Shown here piece by piece: positions 11,606-22,500 of a stretch of DNA of 64,000 nucleotides. The notes beneath the pieces were generated by a model, which was not told the DNA's origin, searched no databases, and worked only from the letters and a program-made list of their open reading frames with translations. The translations under genes and the position numbers were made by a program. The DNA is from Siphonodentalium dalli (taxonomy: Eukaryota; Mollusca; Scaphopoda; Gadilida; Siphonodentaliidae). Positions within the stretch are counted from its first letter, which is position 1. Every line of letters begins with the position of its first letter. The stretch spans positions 238,316,609 to 238,380,608 of the forward strand of contig CP136061.1 of NCBI GenBank assembly GCA_032622095.1, in the 5' to 3' direction.

Positions 11606-12000
11606 CCCCATATCATCAGATTCCAACAACAACAACATTTTTTGAAATGCCGCTTCAGTTATAAGAATCGAGAAATCGCCCAAAAATAGTACTAACCACA
11701 GTCAACTATAGTATAAAATTGCCCAAAACCTTTTATTTATCAACATTTTTTTCAACTTGTCAAATATCTGACACAAAAAGGGGCCACTTGATTTTAGAGT
11801 TATCCATCTTCATCCACAAATTGGTCTGAGACCGTTTTCTCATCGACTGTTTTCTGGGCCACTACAAATTATCAGTGGTGAAAAATAATAGATTTCAAAA
11901 ATTGATATCTGATCACTCTCAGCTTTGATGGGCGGATTCCTTAACTCGAAAAAAATATTTTTTACCCCCGAAGCCAAGACAAAAGTACTATGCGAGAGTT
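11606..12000 (+). mobile_element. Truncated TTAA-MITE relative
   Basis: It matches the interior of the 51948-52561 element: CCCCATATCATCAGATTCCA, ACTATAGTATAAAATTGCCC, and the GAAAAATAATAGATTTCAAA segment are shared. Neither terminus is present, so this is an internal fragment. Confidence 0.7.
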
Positions 12001-12155
12001 AATTCAGATTATGCATCTTTAAGTAGTTTTCTGTGTAGGTCCATCTAAACTGTCCACCTCCTGACATACCGGTAGCTTAGGCGTGGAAACCCCTTAACTG
12101 GTATTCAGGGGGGTGGTGGTGACACCCTCAGTCAGTGGTCTGGATTTATGTTTTT

Positions 12156-13070
12156 TGCTCAACTTGACGAAGTAAAGTTTGACTTAATTACCTTGGGTTG
12201 TCATCCGTCCTTCAGTCTGTCAACAATTTCCTTTAACATATCTCATCTGAGTGACACCAAAATTCATATGGGTCTTCTGGGTGATCTCTAGATGGCGCCG
12301 TCAATTTGTTTCAGAATACGTTAAAAACTTGTTGACCAGCAGCCATCTTGGATTTCAAATTTTAATCCATTGGCAAACCATGCAGCCCGCGGAGAAATGT
12401 TTTTAAAATTTACAGGCATGATTAGGATCACGTCTAGATGGGATCTATCCAATTTCAATGATTTTCATCCTACAGGCCTCATCCCTCCTCTTGTCAAACT
12501 TCATATGGATCTTCGGAGTGATCCCTAGATGGGAGCCATAGATATATTCCGAAATTCGTTTAAAAACATGGCCACCAGCAGCCATCTCAGATTTTACTCT
12601 TTGCGCGACTAAATCGTTCAGCACACCCAAAAGGCCACATCCCTTATTAGATTGTCACCAAACTTTATAGAGATCTTTGTGGTGACCAATTATTTCCTAT
12701 ATTCACCGATATTTGTTAAAACACATGGCCTCCTGTGGCCATCTTGGATTTCAAATTTTAATCCATCGGCAAATCCTCCAGCTCATATTTATTTGAGAAA
12801 TGTTTTGAGAATTTACAGGCATGTTTAGGATCACTTCTAGATGGGGGGGCTATTCGATCAAAATCATAGCTGCCGGCATCCATCTTTGACATGCATACTT
12901 CAGCACACCCCACAACCAACAATTTCAATACAATTGATCTCAAACTTGATATGGCTCTCCAGGTTGATCTCTGGTATTGCTTAAATATTTAAATTTCTAC
13001 ATTCCTTATTGCTCCATTGACTGTAAAGTATAACGTTTTCCCCTCTCCAAGTTGAGCTTTCACTCATTGT
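12156..13070 (+). repeat. Diverged satellite-like repeats upstream of the HSPA12-like exon
   Basis: The block opens with GCTCAACTTGACGAAGTAAA, similar to the start of the previous array at ~9451, and closes with CTCCAAGTTGAGCTTTCAC, similar to its end near 11490. Internal CAGCAGCCATCTTGGATTT motifs recur every ~160-220 bp. The block probably lies in the intron before the exon at 13093. Confidence 0.6.
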
Positions 13071-13092
13071 TACTTGCATTTTATTTTCCCAG

Positions 13093-14156
13093 GTGGAACA
13101 GCTGACATAACAGTTCAAGAAAAACTAGACGGTGGAAAACTAAAGGAAATCTATAAAGTGACAGGGGGTGCGTGGGGTGGGGCGAAAGTTGATGAAGAAT
13201 TCATGACCTTAGTCACTAAACTTTTTAGTGAAGATGTTATGAATGAGTTCAGATCAGAAAGCATGGAGGATTATATAGATTTGATGAAGCAGTTTGAAAT
13301 AAAGAAAAGACAGGTGACATTGGAATCAAATGTTCAAACCACAATACGGATTCCTGCATTGTTAACAACTTCATTTAGAGAGAAAATGGAACAGAATCTG
13401 GAGCAGCGTATAGCAGATTTGGGGTATGCAAATTCCATAACAACAGCATCAGCAGATAAACTCCGAATCGGGCATGATTTAATGAAAATAATTTTCAAAT
13501 CATCTATTGATAGTATAATAGAACACTTGAGAGAACTGTTCAAAAAGCCTCAATTGACAGAAGTTGAAACACTACTGATGGTTGGAGGTTTTTCAGGTTC
13601 AATAATTGTTCAAGATGCTATAAAGAAAGAATTTCAGAAGAAAAAAGTATTTGTCCCGGGAGAACCTGATAAGTCTGTTCTATTAGGCGCTGTTTTGTTT
13701 GGGAATAACCGTGACATCATCCAATCAAGGATTGCTAAATACACTTACGGAATTTCAACCCACTCTCGATTCAAAGATGATGTTCATCCAGTTGAGAACA
13801 GAGTTGAACGCGATGGTAAATTTCGTTGCAGAGACGCATTTAAAGTTCACATTTTAGCAGGTGAAATCTTGACTGTAGATGATCCTGGAACAATACATAC
13901 TTATCATCCAAGGTTGATAGGACAGAAACGGATGAGTCTTCCCATTTATTTCTCAATCAATGACCACCCAGTATTGGTCACAGATAAAGGTTGTGGGTTT
14001 CTTTGGAAACTGACAGTAGATATGCCTGACCTCACAGGAGAATTGGAAAGAAGGGTTGAGGTGCAAATGAACTTTGCAGGAACTTTGTTTGAAGTTGAAG
14101 CATTCGATAAGAACACCAAGAAGAAATTCAAGGCCAATGTTGACTTTAAAATATGA
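13093..14156 (+). CDS. HSPA12-like (HSP70 family) protein, last exon
   Basis: This is a single open exon of about 354 codons ending in TGA. It starts after a good acceptor (TTTTATTTTCCCAG) in phase 1, inside the HSP70 phosphate-binding motif whose remaining residues read GGTADITVQ. The nucleotide-binding domain continues with TGGAWGGAKVDEEF, as in HSPA12A/B. Then come the adenosine-binding segment LLMVGGFSGSIIVQDA (about residue 175) and KSVLLGAVLFGNN. The remainder is the short C-terminal part typical of HSPA12 rather than a canonical substrate-binding domain. Length is about half of a full HSPA12 (~675 residues in vertebrates), so the N-terminal ATPase exons are missing. They are not visible in the 13 kb upstream, which is filled with repeats and a gap. 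The frame is clean, suggesting a functional gene or a very recent partial copy. The role would be an ATP-dependent, probably cytosolic chaperone-like protein; the family is strongly expanded in bivalves. Confidence 0.88.
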
Positions 14157-14999
14157 ACATCAAATATCATAAAGTGCACACAGAACATGGTATATATACA
14201 GTCTACAGATATTCATATATTTACAATGTCTCCAATTTAAATTGACAAATCACTGGATCAGAAGTCGAAACTACTGACCAGTTGCATATATGGCATATAT
14301 TGGTGCAGAAAAAATACGATGCATTAATAACCGATTACTGGGTTATAAATACATTGTGTTTTTTTAACATTTCACCTCAACGTTTCCTCGTGTGTTAGCT
14401 TCAGTAAACGCCATCTTGAAATGTTGCTTTATTTTGTTTGCTTTCAGTTGAAAATGTGTATATTTGTATATATTTTGTAAGTAATTATGTCATGATGTTA
14501 GTTTCCATCATTTCCAGTTCAAGGATAAAATATTGGCATAATCCTAGTTTTAAACGAAATCAATATCACGTCTGGAGAAACATACAATGCCAAGCCTGCA
14601 CGTGTGTCCTATACATATTATAACTGTTCGTAATTTAGTTTAACATTTTGTCAGTTTGCTAATATATATAGATTTGGCGCTGATATTGCAATGTTATCAG
14701 TATATACCTTATTTTGGTATATACCTAACTTTTGACCGATTGAATATCAGGCATGTAAATTGGAAAAACAAGACTCTAGGTTCAATGTATAACAGCACTT
14801 ACTATTAATGATTTTTAATATATAATTATACTACTACATGTAGTAGTAATTGGCCAAAAATAGACCATGCACGCAATCTTGACATGGGGCAATGAGGAGC
14901 TTGGCAAGCTTTAATGGGTCAACAATATATAGAAGTTAAATGTTTAAATTGCTGGTTTTGTTTGTAGTGGTTGAATTCGGGAAGTGTGTGACTTGTTGA
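14157..14999 (+). other. Presumed 3' UTR and spacer after the HSPA12-like exon
   Basis: Non-coding, AT-rich. No canonical AATAAA is obvious. A perfect 18-bp palindrome, ACTACTACATGTAGTAGT, sits at 14830-14847. Confidence 0.4.
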
Positions 15000-15001
15000 T
15001 A

Positions 15002-15214
15002 CAGTGATGCCCAAAGTAATTGACCACTTGGCCGCGGCAGAGTTGTGGGTGGTTTTTTCGGAATTTGGTCGGGGTGTGGCTTTTTGCCATTTTTCGTAGG
15101 GCTCTTGCCGGGAGCTTTCTGATGAGTGGCGGTCGGCCATATTTCCGACTGGGTATTGGGGGGTTGCCCTTGATTCTGCTGTGGTTGGGTGGTCGATTGC
15201 TTTGGTCATTACTG
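15002..15214. mobile_element. Tc1/mariner-type MITE
   Basis: It is flanked by TA on both sides (15000-15001 and 15215-15216). The left end CAGTGATGCCCAAAGTAATT is matched in inverse by the right end (ATTGCTTTGGTCATTACTG). At 213 bp it is non-autonomous. A second, left-truncated copy is at 30481-30590. The overlapping frames on both strands (15020-15223 plus, 14919-15236 minus) come from the MITE and are not genes. Confidence 0.85.
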
Positions 15215-15696
15215 TATGATTAAAAAAACGTGACAAACTGAATGATATGGTTTCTCACAGTCAGATCAATAGTATCTTCTATTACAGTTATTTTTCAGTT
15301 ATTATAAGGAAAATCTAAAAAGCATGGTTATTCAATGTTAATGGTATGATAGTATTACACAAGGTACTCAGTTTAAAATATATAACTAAGCTTATATAAC
15401 ATTTTCCAAAGAGTTCTGGACTTCACTTGATGAATATAAATAGAAAAGAGGATGGAATGTGAAATACGCTGGTACTTTCTACTAGCGTATTTGACATTGC
15501 ATGTGCTTTTCTATAAATACAAAACTCAGATTGATACACATGCAGATAGCAAAGTAGTTCATTTCGAAGTCCATTGTTATTGTTATAAAAAATATTATAG
15601 ATCAACATATATACTTATTTCAGATTTTTGTCTAAATGTACATGTTAAAATTGTTTATCAACATTGGGTTCTTTTTTTATCAGATATTTATATATT

Positions 15697-18241
15697 AATG
15701 ACTAATATCACCATAGGAGCCATGAATTGTCGGGGATTAGCATCTGACCAGGTTAAGAGACGCGACCTTTTCAATAAATGTAGGGACAACTTTGACATTA
15801 CCTTTCTCACCGATACTCATTCATCAAAAGAAGTCGAAGGAAATTGGAGAACAGAGTGGGGATATCAAGTGGAATTTTGCTCATACACTAGTTCAAGTAG
15901 AGGTGTGGCTATCTTATTTAGAAGTACTATTGACTATAAAATTCACAAATCAATTATTGACCCGAAAGGCAATTACATTCATTATATTGGATATTTCTAT
16001 TCAGAATCAAAGATTGACCCTAATTGTAATTTATGGTCCAAATGATGACAACCCATTTTTTTTGGAAATTTATTTTCAAAAATTGAAGAATTAGAAAACG
16101 GAACTGTTATAATAGGTGGTGATTGGAATGTCCCAATGAACTATACTCTTGACACAATTAATTACAAACGCAAGAATAACACAAAATCAAATGAAGAAAT
16201 TCATAAAGCGATGCAAAGTTTAGATCTACATGATGTTTGGCGATTAAATAATGTCGATAGAAAAAGATACACATGGAAGGGGCCAGGACATAAGCTAGTT
16301 AGGCTAGATTATTTTCTGGTTTCTTCTGACCTCCAGCCATTTATCTCAATGTTGATATAGGGACAAGATACCGGTCAGATCATAATCCAATTTCATTGAG
16401 CTTAAAATTTGTTGATCATCCTAGAGGAAGAGGTTTCTGGAAATTTAATGATAGTCTTTTAAGATAACAGGAATATGCCAATATTGTTAAAAAGGTAATT
16501 AGAGACGCTCTTCAGCAATACTCATTGAATGATAATGAACAATTAGGGCCATCCCCTGAAAAACCCTCACTCAAAATTAATGACCAACTTTTCTGGGAGA
16601 CACTAAAAATAATGATAAGAGGAGAAACAATAGCTTATTCTTCTAAACTAAAAAAATCCAGGAATAAAAGAGAAGTGGAAACAGAGAACAAACTAACCGA
16701 ATTAAATTTGAAGAATGACAATGGTGACCTTACAGTAGAAAAAGAGATAGATGATTTACATACTGAACTGAAGTCAATCAGAAGCCAAAGGGTAAAGGGC
16801 ATAATTCTTAGAACTAAAGCCAAATGGAGAATAGAAGGTGAAAAGAGTACAAAATATTTTTGCAACTTGGAAAAAAGACATTATACAGAAAAAAATATTC
16901 CAAAAATAATACGATCCGATGGCTCAGAAACCGAGGACTTTTATCAAATTTTACAAGAACAAGAAAACTTCTATAGAGATTTATTTTAATCTAAAGTTAA
17001 AAATAAGGAACAAATAACATCACAAGATGATTTTTGGGACCAAGATAACCCCTTGTTGAATACCCTAGATCAAATTGAGTCAGAATCTTTGGAGGGACCA
17101 TTAATAAATTTAGAATGTGTAAATGTTTTGAAAAATATGAAAAATGACCGTTCACCAGGAAGTGATGGCTTCACTGCCAGTTTTTATAAATTCTTTTGGA
17201 AAGACCTAGGTCAATTCGTGACTAATTCTCTTAATTGTGGTTACAGCCAACTTGAACTCTCTATAACACAGAAATGTGGTATAATAACATGTATCCCAAA
17301 ACCAAATAAATATAAAGCGCATTTGAAAAATTGGAGACCTATCTCACTTCTCAATATAGACATGAAAATTGCATCAGCAGTGATAGCTAATAGACTAAAA
17401 AAATACCTCCCTAAATTAATTTCCAACTCCCAACTTGGTTTTATGTCTGGACGGTATATTGGAGAATCCTCTCGACTGACACTAGATTTGATTGACAAAT
17501 GTGAAAAAAATTATATTTCAGGGATATTAGCAATCATGGACTTTGAAAAAGCATTTGACTCATTAGAGAAGTGCTTAGACTTTTTCAAATTTGGAACTTC
17601 AATTAAAAGATGGGTGAAAACCTTCTACACAGATATCTATAGCTATGTAATCAATAATGGTAATCTTTCAAATAAAATACAAATTTGCAGAGGAGTAAGG
17701 CAAGGTGACCCTCTATCGCCATATCTTTTTATTCTCGCTGTAGAAATCTTAAGTACAAATCTAAAATTTAACCCGGACATAAAAGGTATTGAGTTAAATG
17801 GATCAGAATACTTACTCTCACAATACGCAGATGACCTCACACTCTTCCTTCAGGATGATCAAAAATCTCTCAATGTTGCACTTAATACATTTGATCAATT
17901 TAGTGCCATATCAGGTTTAAAAGTTAACTTTGACAAAACAGAAGCAGTCTGGATTGGGGCAAAAAGGGGTTGTGGTGAAGAAAAGGTGACTGACCAAAGA
18001 ATATCCTGGAATCACAAAAAATCATTCAAATTCTTGGCATTGAGATAGATTTGTACAGTGAAAATTACATACAAAATAACTACAAGAATAAACTAATGAA
18101 AATTGAAAAACTACTAAATGACTGGTCTTTTAGAAACCTCAGTCTCTACGGTAAGACTACAGTGGTTAAAACATGGGCGTTGCCAATGCTAACTCAATGT
18201 CTTACAGTATTACCATCACCTCCCTTACCAAAATGAGAAGC
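15697..18241 (+). pseudogene. Tx1-like LINE ORF2, piece 1 of 5 (endonuclease and reverse transcriptase)
   Basis: The ATG at 15697 opens an AP-endonuclease (MNCRGLASDQVKRRDLF, later IYGPNDDN, IIGGDWNVPMNY, LVRLDYFLVSSD, and RSDHNPISL near 16375). A linker and reverse transcriptase follow. RT motifs are SPGSDGFTASFYKFFW, NWRPISLLNIDMKIASA, GFMSGRYIGESSRL, IMDFEKAFDSLE, RGVRQGDPLSPYLF and the catalytic YADD at 17824-17835. RYIGESSRL and VNFDKTEAVW are typical of the Tx1/L1 group. The copy is dead: there are frameshifts near 16020-16060 and 18035, stops near 16465 and 16987, and a short in-frame deletion after DSLE. The thumb stops at 18241, where the EnSpm element is inserted. Pieces 2-5 follow at 32131, 38185, 38962 and 44618. 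The joined length (~3.8 kb) fits an ORF2. ORF1 is not seen. Confidence 0.9.
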
Positions 18242-18545
18242 CATTATTAAGCGTTTTTCTAGCGTTCCGTTGTTTGCCAAAAAACGTTAAGATGAAATAC
18301 TAAGAATGGGATGAGCTAATGTTAATCTTAGCGTTTAAACGCTTAATCGTAACGTTTAAACGCTACCTTAGCGTTCGCTTAGCATTCATATGGGGTAAAA
18401 TATTTAAATGAGCTTAGCGTTTAAACGCTAATTTAAGCGTTTCTTAGCTTATTAATTTCCAACCTCATAATGCCTAGCGTTTATCTTAGCGTTTGAATGC
18501 TAAGAAACGCTTCTTAGCGTTTAAACGCTAACATAAGCGCTTACA
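18242..18545. promoter_or_regulatory. Left subterminal repeat array of the EnSpm-like element
   Basis: At least seven copies, whole or half, of AGCGTTTAAACGCT-type sites. Full palindromes lie at about 18328-18345, 18350-18365, 18414-18431 and 18514-18531, with a variant at 18486-18503 (TTAGCGTTTGAATGCTAA). Half-sites AAGCGTTT fill the gaps. This resembles the subterminal binding-site arrays of CACTA transposons; the bound protein is not known, but the BEN protein of the same element is a candidate. Confidence 0.8.
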
Positions 18546-18704
18546 ATCAAAGACTATCATATTAACCCTTACACCTCTATTTAACTGCCCTCTGATGAAT
18601 GTAATATGAATATCAAACCAATCTCACTGACACAGATAATGTAATATAAAATCATGTCCTGAAATGAATTCATATGTAGCATACATTGTTTCAAAATGTT
18701 ACCT

Positions 18705-18757
18705 TACTTTGCTGAAGAATCACTGAACCCATGTGCTCTTAAAAATCTCCTAGCCAT
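18705..18757 (-). CDS. Possible terminal exon of the BEN-domain gene
   Basis: On the minus strand an AG followed by GAGATTTTTAAGAGCACATG can join exon 4 (which ends in phase 2) and read RFLRAHGFSDSSAK before TAA. Another nearby AG gives an even shorter tail. The acceptor context is weak, so the choice is uncertain and the real end of the gene may differ. Confidence 0.3.
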
Positions 18758-18759
18758 TT

Positions 18760-19440
18760 CCTCAGGTTAGAATAAGGAATATTTCCAGAATTGTGAATAA
18801 ACAGAATTTAATTAATACTTTAAATAACATTTATCAATGTTAATGTCCAATTTTGACAATGTTGTAGGTAAAGTCATTTATACTGCACATTTATGTCAAT
18901 AACAGTTCAGCTTAGATCTTGGTTCTCTTTCCTGAAAGATAGACGAAGTGACATTTGATGATTTTTCTGCAATATAGTATGAGGCACCGATCTTTAAATT
19001 AGTTTTAGAAACACCAGACGTTTACTCTTCAGAGATCAAATACCATGAGTTTTTATACATTTCAAACACTAAAATCAATATTTGTGATAATGCCAGATAT
19101 CAACAGATATATAAAGAGGAACTTCATGGGAATTTAATGTCTAAAAATGTAATTATATAACTAATATTACAAATCAAAGGCTTCACAGATTGTTAGCATT
19201 ACATGTGTTTCATTCTAGGGTCAGTTAAAAATAAGTGCACTAACCTATGCCATTAGACAAATAGACTGGCACAAATTGACTGCCCAGAGTCATAATATAT
19301 AGCATAGATCTGAGGTTTTACATGTACTTGAATTAACTTGGAAATGACCATGAATATTATTGCTTTACTTTTTGTGATGGAATACATGTAGTAAAAATCT
19401 ACGTCATTACATGGCCAGCAATGGCATTATTTACAACTTA
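18760..19440. other. Non-coding, inside the EnSpm-like element
   Basis: AT-rich, probably the last intron or 3' region of the BEN-domain gene. No further exon or repeat is supported. Confidence 0.4.
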
Positions 19441-19441
19441 C

Positions 19442-19595
19442 ATGTGCTCTGTGTTATTAACAGGCTCCACCACTGTCAGAGACAAGCTAGTTCTGCATGT
19501 ATTCCTCGCATTGGTACATTTGGAACACACTTTTGAGTTGAACTCACTCTCCTCCAGAATGTCCCATGACTGCTTTTTAAAAGCAGTAATAAACT
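19442..19595 (-). CDS. BEN-domain gene, exon 4 (end of BEN domain)
   Basis: The acceptor TTTCATTTTCAG precedes AGTTTATTACTG, and the donor is ACAT followed by GTAAGT. The G left over from exon 3 completes a GAG codon, giving EFITAFKKQSWDILEES and then EFNSKVCSKCTNAR, the typical end of a BEN domain. The exon leaves phase 2. 154 nt. Confidence 0.8.
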
Positions 19596-22500
19596 CTGAA
19601 AATGAAATAAAATATTTATAGTTATTAAATGACATCCATTTTCAAAGTAATGGGTACAGTTTTCATGGGCAAGATCAAATTTGTTACCAACAAGATGTGG
19701 GCTGATCCAATGGAACTAAGTATACCCCCATAGTGAGAAAGGGTGATAACTCCACACAAAAAGTTGGATGAACCTCATAATCGCAGGTTCCCTTGGTACT
19801 AAATTTCTGTACCAAGTTTAAAACAAATTGACGGAAAAATGTAGCAATAAAAGCTCGGACAAAATTGTGTCTATAGACAGACATACAGATGAACAACCTG
19901 AACCCTATATACCCCACAACTTGTTAAGGGTATAAAAATACTGTAACAAAACAGTAAAACCACTCCATACCAAACTCCCTTTGGACTGACCTTTCTATTT
20001 GGTTTAGAGATATGTTTGGTTTATAGAAAATCATGCCATCACGAAACTTGAAGCCTCTATTAGTACAATTGATAAAGATGCAAACTATTGATGCAACTTT
20101 AATAAACAAAACAATAATAAAGATATTTATATAAAAATGCAAATGTCTAGAAAAATATGTTGATTACTGGCAGACACCAGGCGCCTGTCCTATTCTCAAC
20201 GACTTGGCCATTTTCGCTTCACTGAGGAAATAACCTCTTCCATAAATAGGAACCATATTCGCGCAATGCTACAATATAAGGTGATGGTAATATGGTGATG
20301 ACCTTGATTTGATGATGCATAGATCTGAATGGAGTAGACTTTATTCACTGCATGCCAGGACCAGACATGATAATGCATTAAATAGTGATAAATAGTAATA
20401 ATTAGTTGAAGTTTAACAGAATCTTAGGAGTCGCCCGGCCAAGACATATTTACTGTTAGAATGCACATGGCCAATCACGTGATTGAAATAGACTGGCACA
20501 TATGGTTTCTATTTATGGAAGAGGTAATTTCCTCAGCGAAGCGGAAATGGCCGAGTCGTTGAGAATGCACTCACCCGCGAACCATACAAACTTGCCAAAT
20601 TATAGGTTGAGTTTTGTTTTTAAACTGAATCAATAACAGGAAAATATTTCCACACATATTTTTCCTGCATTTTCCTCAATTTTTATGATTTACTTCATGT
20701 AATGGAGACTTAAAGTAAATTATCAATCTCTGTATAGCTTACCATGAATAGCTGACATCCTGTGTGGGTCCAAAGGACTTCTTTTTTTCGCATCTTTGTT
20801 TTTTCGTAGCCCACAGCCACACCCTGCTTTGAGTTCTTCCCTTGAGAACACTATATCCAGCAGGCTGTTCAAAAGTACAACTGCTGGTGACCTCTTTGAT
20901 CCAGTCTGTATTGCCCGTTGCTTTGCTCTATTTAAGAGATGGCTATCCACTAAAACATTGGAATACAGATCTGGATCATTTGGGTGTACAATCAGTGGCA
21001 CCATGACACCAGCAGACTGCAAATAAAAAAGATGGTGGTATGGTATAGCTACGGTGGCTGGATGAGGACATGGGAAATTTTATTTTTATTTCTTTTAAAC
21101 GAGATAACTTATCTTGTTTAAACGAGATAAAGCAGGTGGGAAATTTTATTTTTATCTCGTTTAAACGAGATAACTTATCTCGTTTAAACAAAATAATTAT
21201 AATACAACAGTAACTAGTGGCCAGTCCAGACGGTTGCACCGGGAATGTATAGGGAACTTCTTGTACCCACCCACCACCCCATCCCGCCACCCATAGTATC
21301 TTATGCGCCGCAGGCGCTCGTATATAGGTAGTACCCACCCACCACCCCATCCCACCACCCATAGTATCTTATGCGCCGCAGGCGCTCGTATATAGGTGGT
21401 ACCCAAACACCACCCCATCCCATCACCCATACACTCTTATGACTAATGTGTAGGTTTTCTACACAAAATGTGTAGCCCTGCTACACAATCATTATTTATT
21501 TTTTATTTTAAACATATTTGTGTAGTATATGTGTAGTTTTATGAAAGTACACACATTGTGCAACACATATCCCTTACACATTTTGTGTAGATTCTTACAC
21601 ATATAGATCGTAGATAAGAATGTAAGTTCAGTATTCCGAACTTTGGGTATATAGTATTGATGACATATTGAGATTTATACGTTAAAACTTTCATGGCGTA
21701 CAATGGTACGTAATATTTAGCTCCGTCATGTGTGGGTTTTCGTTTTAATTGAACAAACCAGGGTCGTGGCCTGGTTGCATAATATTAGTATTACCGTATT
21801 ACAACAATCATATAAACGAGTCTAACAGCAGTATTCGCCATGAAAGTTTTTAACAACTAAATCCTGATATATCATTAATACTATACCCACAAGTCGGAAT
21901 TCTGAACTTACATTCCTTGTCTACGATCGCTGTAGATTGTATTCCAAAAAATATACTCAAACAATATGGCCGTCATGTAGCAGACTATGAAACTGAAGGC
22001 AGCGCAATGCGCATGCTCTACATTCTTACACAATCGTATATAGGTAGTTACCCACCCACCACCCCATCCCGCCACCCATAGTATCTTATGCGCCGCAGGC
22101 GCTCGTATATAGGTAGTTACCCACCCACCACCCCATCCCATCACTATGGGTGACGTGATGGGATGGTGGGTGGGTACAACCACTATGGGTGATGGGATGG
22201 GGTGGTGGGTGGGTAACTATACCTATATACGAGCGCCTGCGGCGCACAATATACTGTGTGTGAAGGGTGGGTAACTACATATACCTATATACGAGCGCCT
22301 GCGGCGCATAAGATACTATGCGTGGCGGGATGTGGTGGTGGGTGGGTAACTACCCATATACGAGTGCCTGCGGAGCACAATATACTATGGGTGATGGGAT
22401 GGGGTGGTGTTTGGGTACCACCTATATACGAGCGCAACCATCTGGACTGGCCACTAGTAACTGTTGTATTATAACTATACACCTGCTATCTCGTTTAAAC

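Noticed and set aside
14919-15236. Overlapping ORFs of 67 and 105 codons
   Set aside because: They coincide with a TA-flanked MITE that has a second, truncated copy; no domain.
19421-19621. Plus-strand 66-codon ORF
   Set aside because: Shadow of the minus-strand BEN-gene exon 4, which has proper splice sites and phase.
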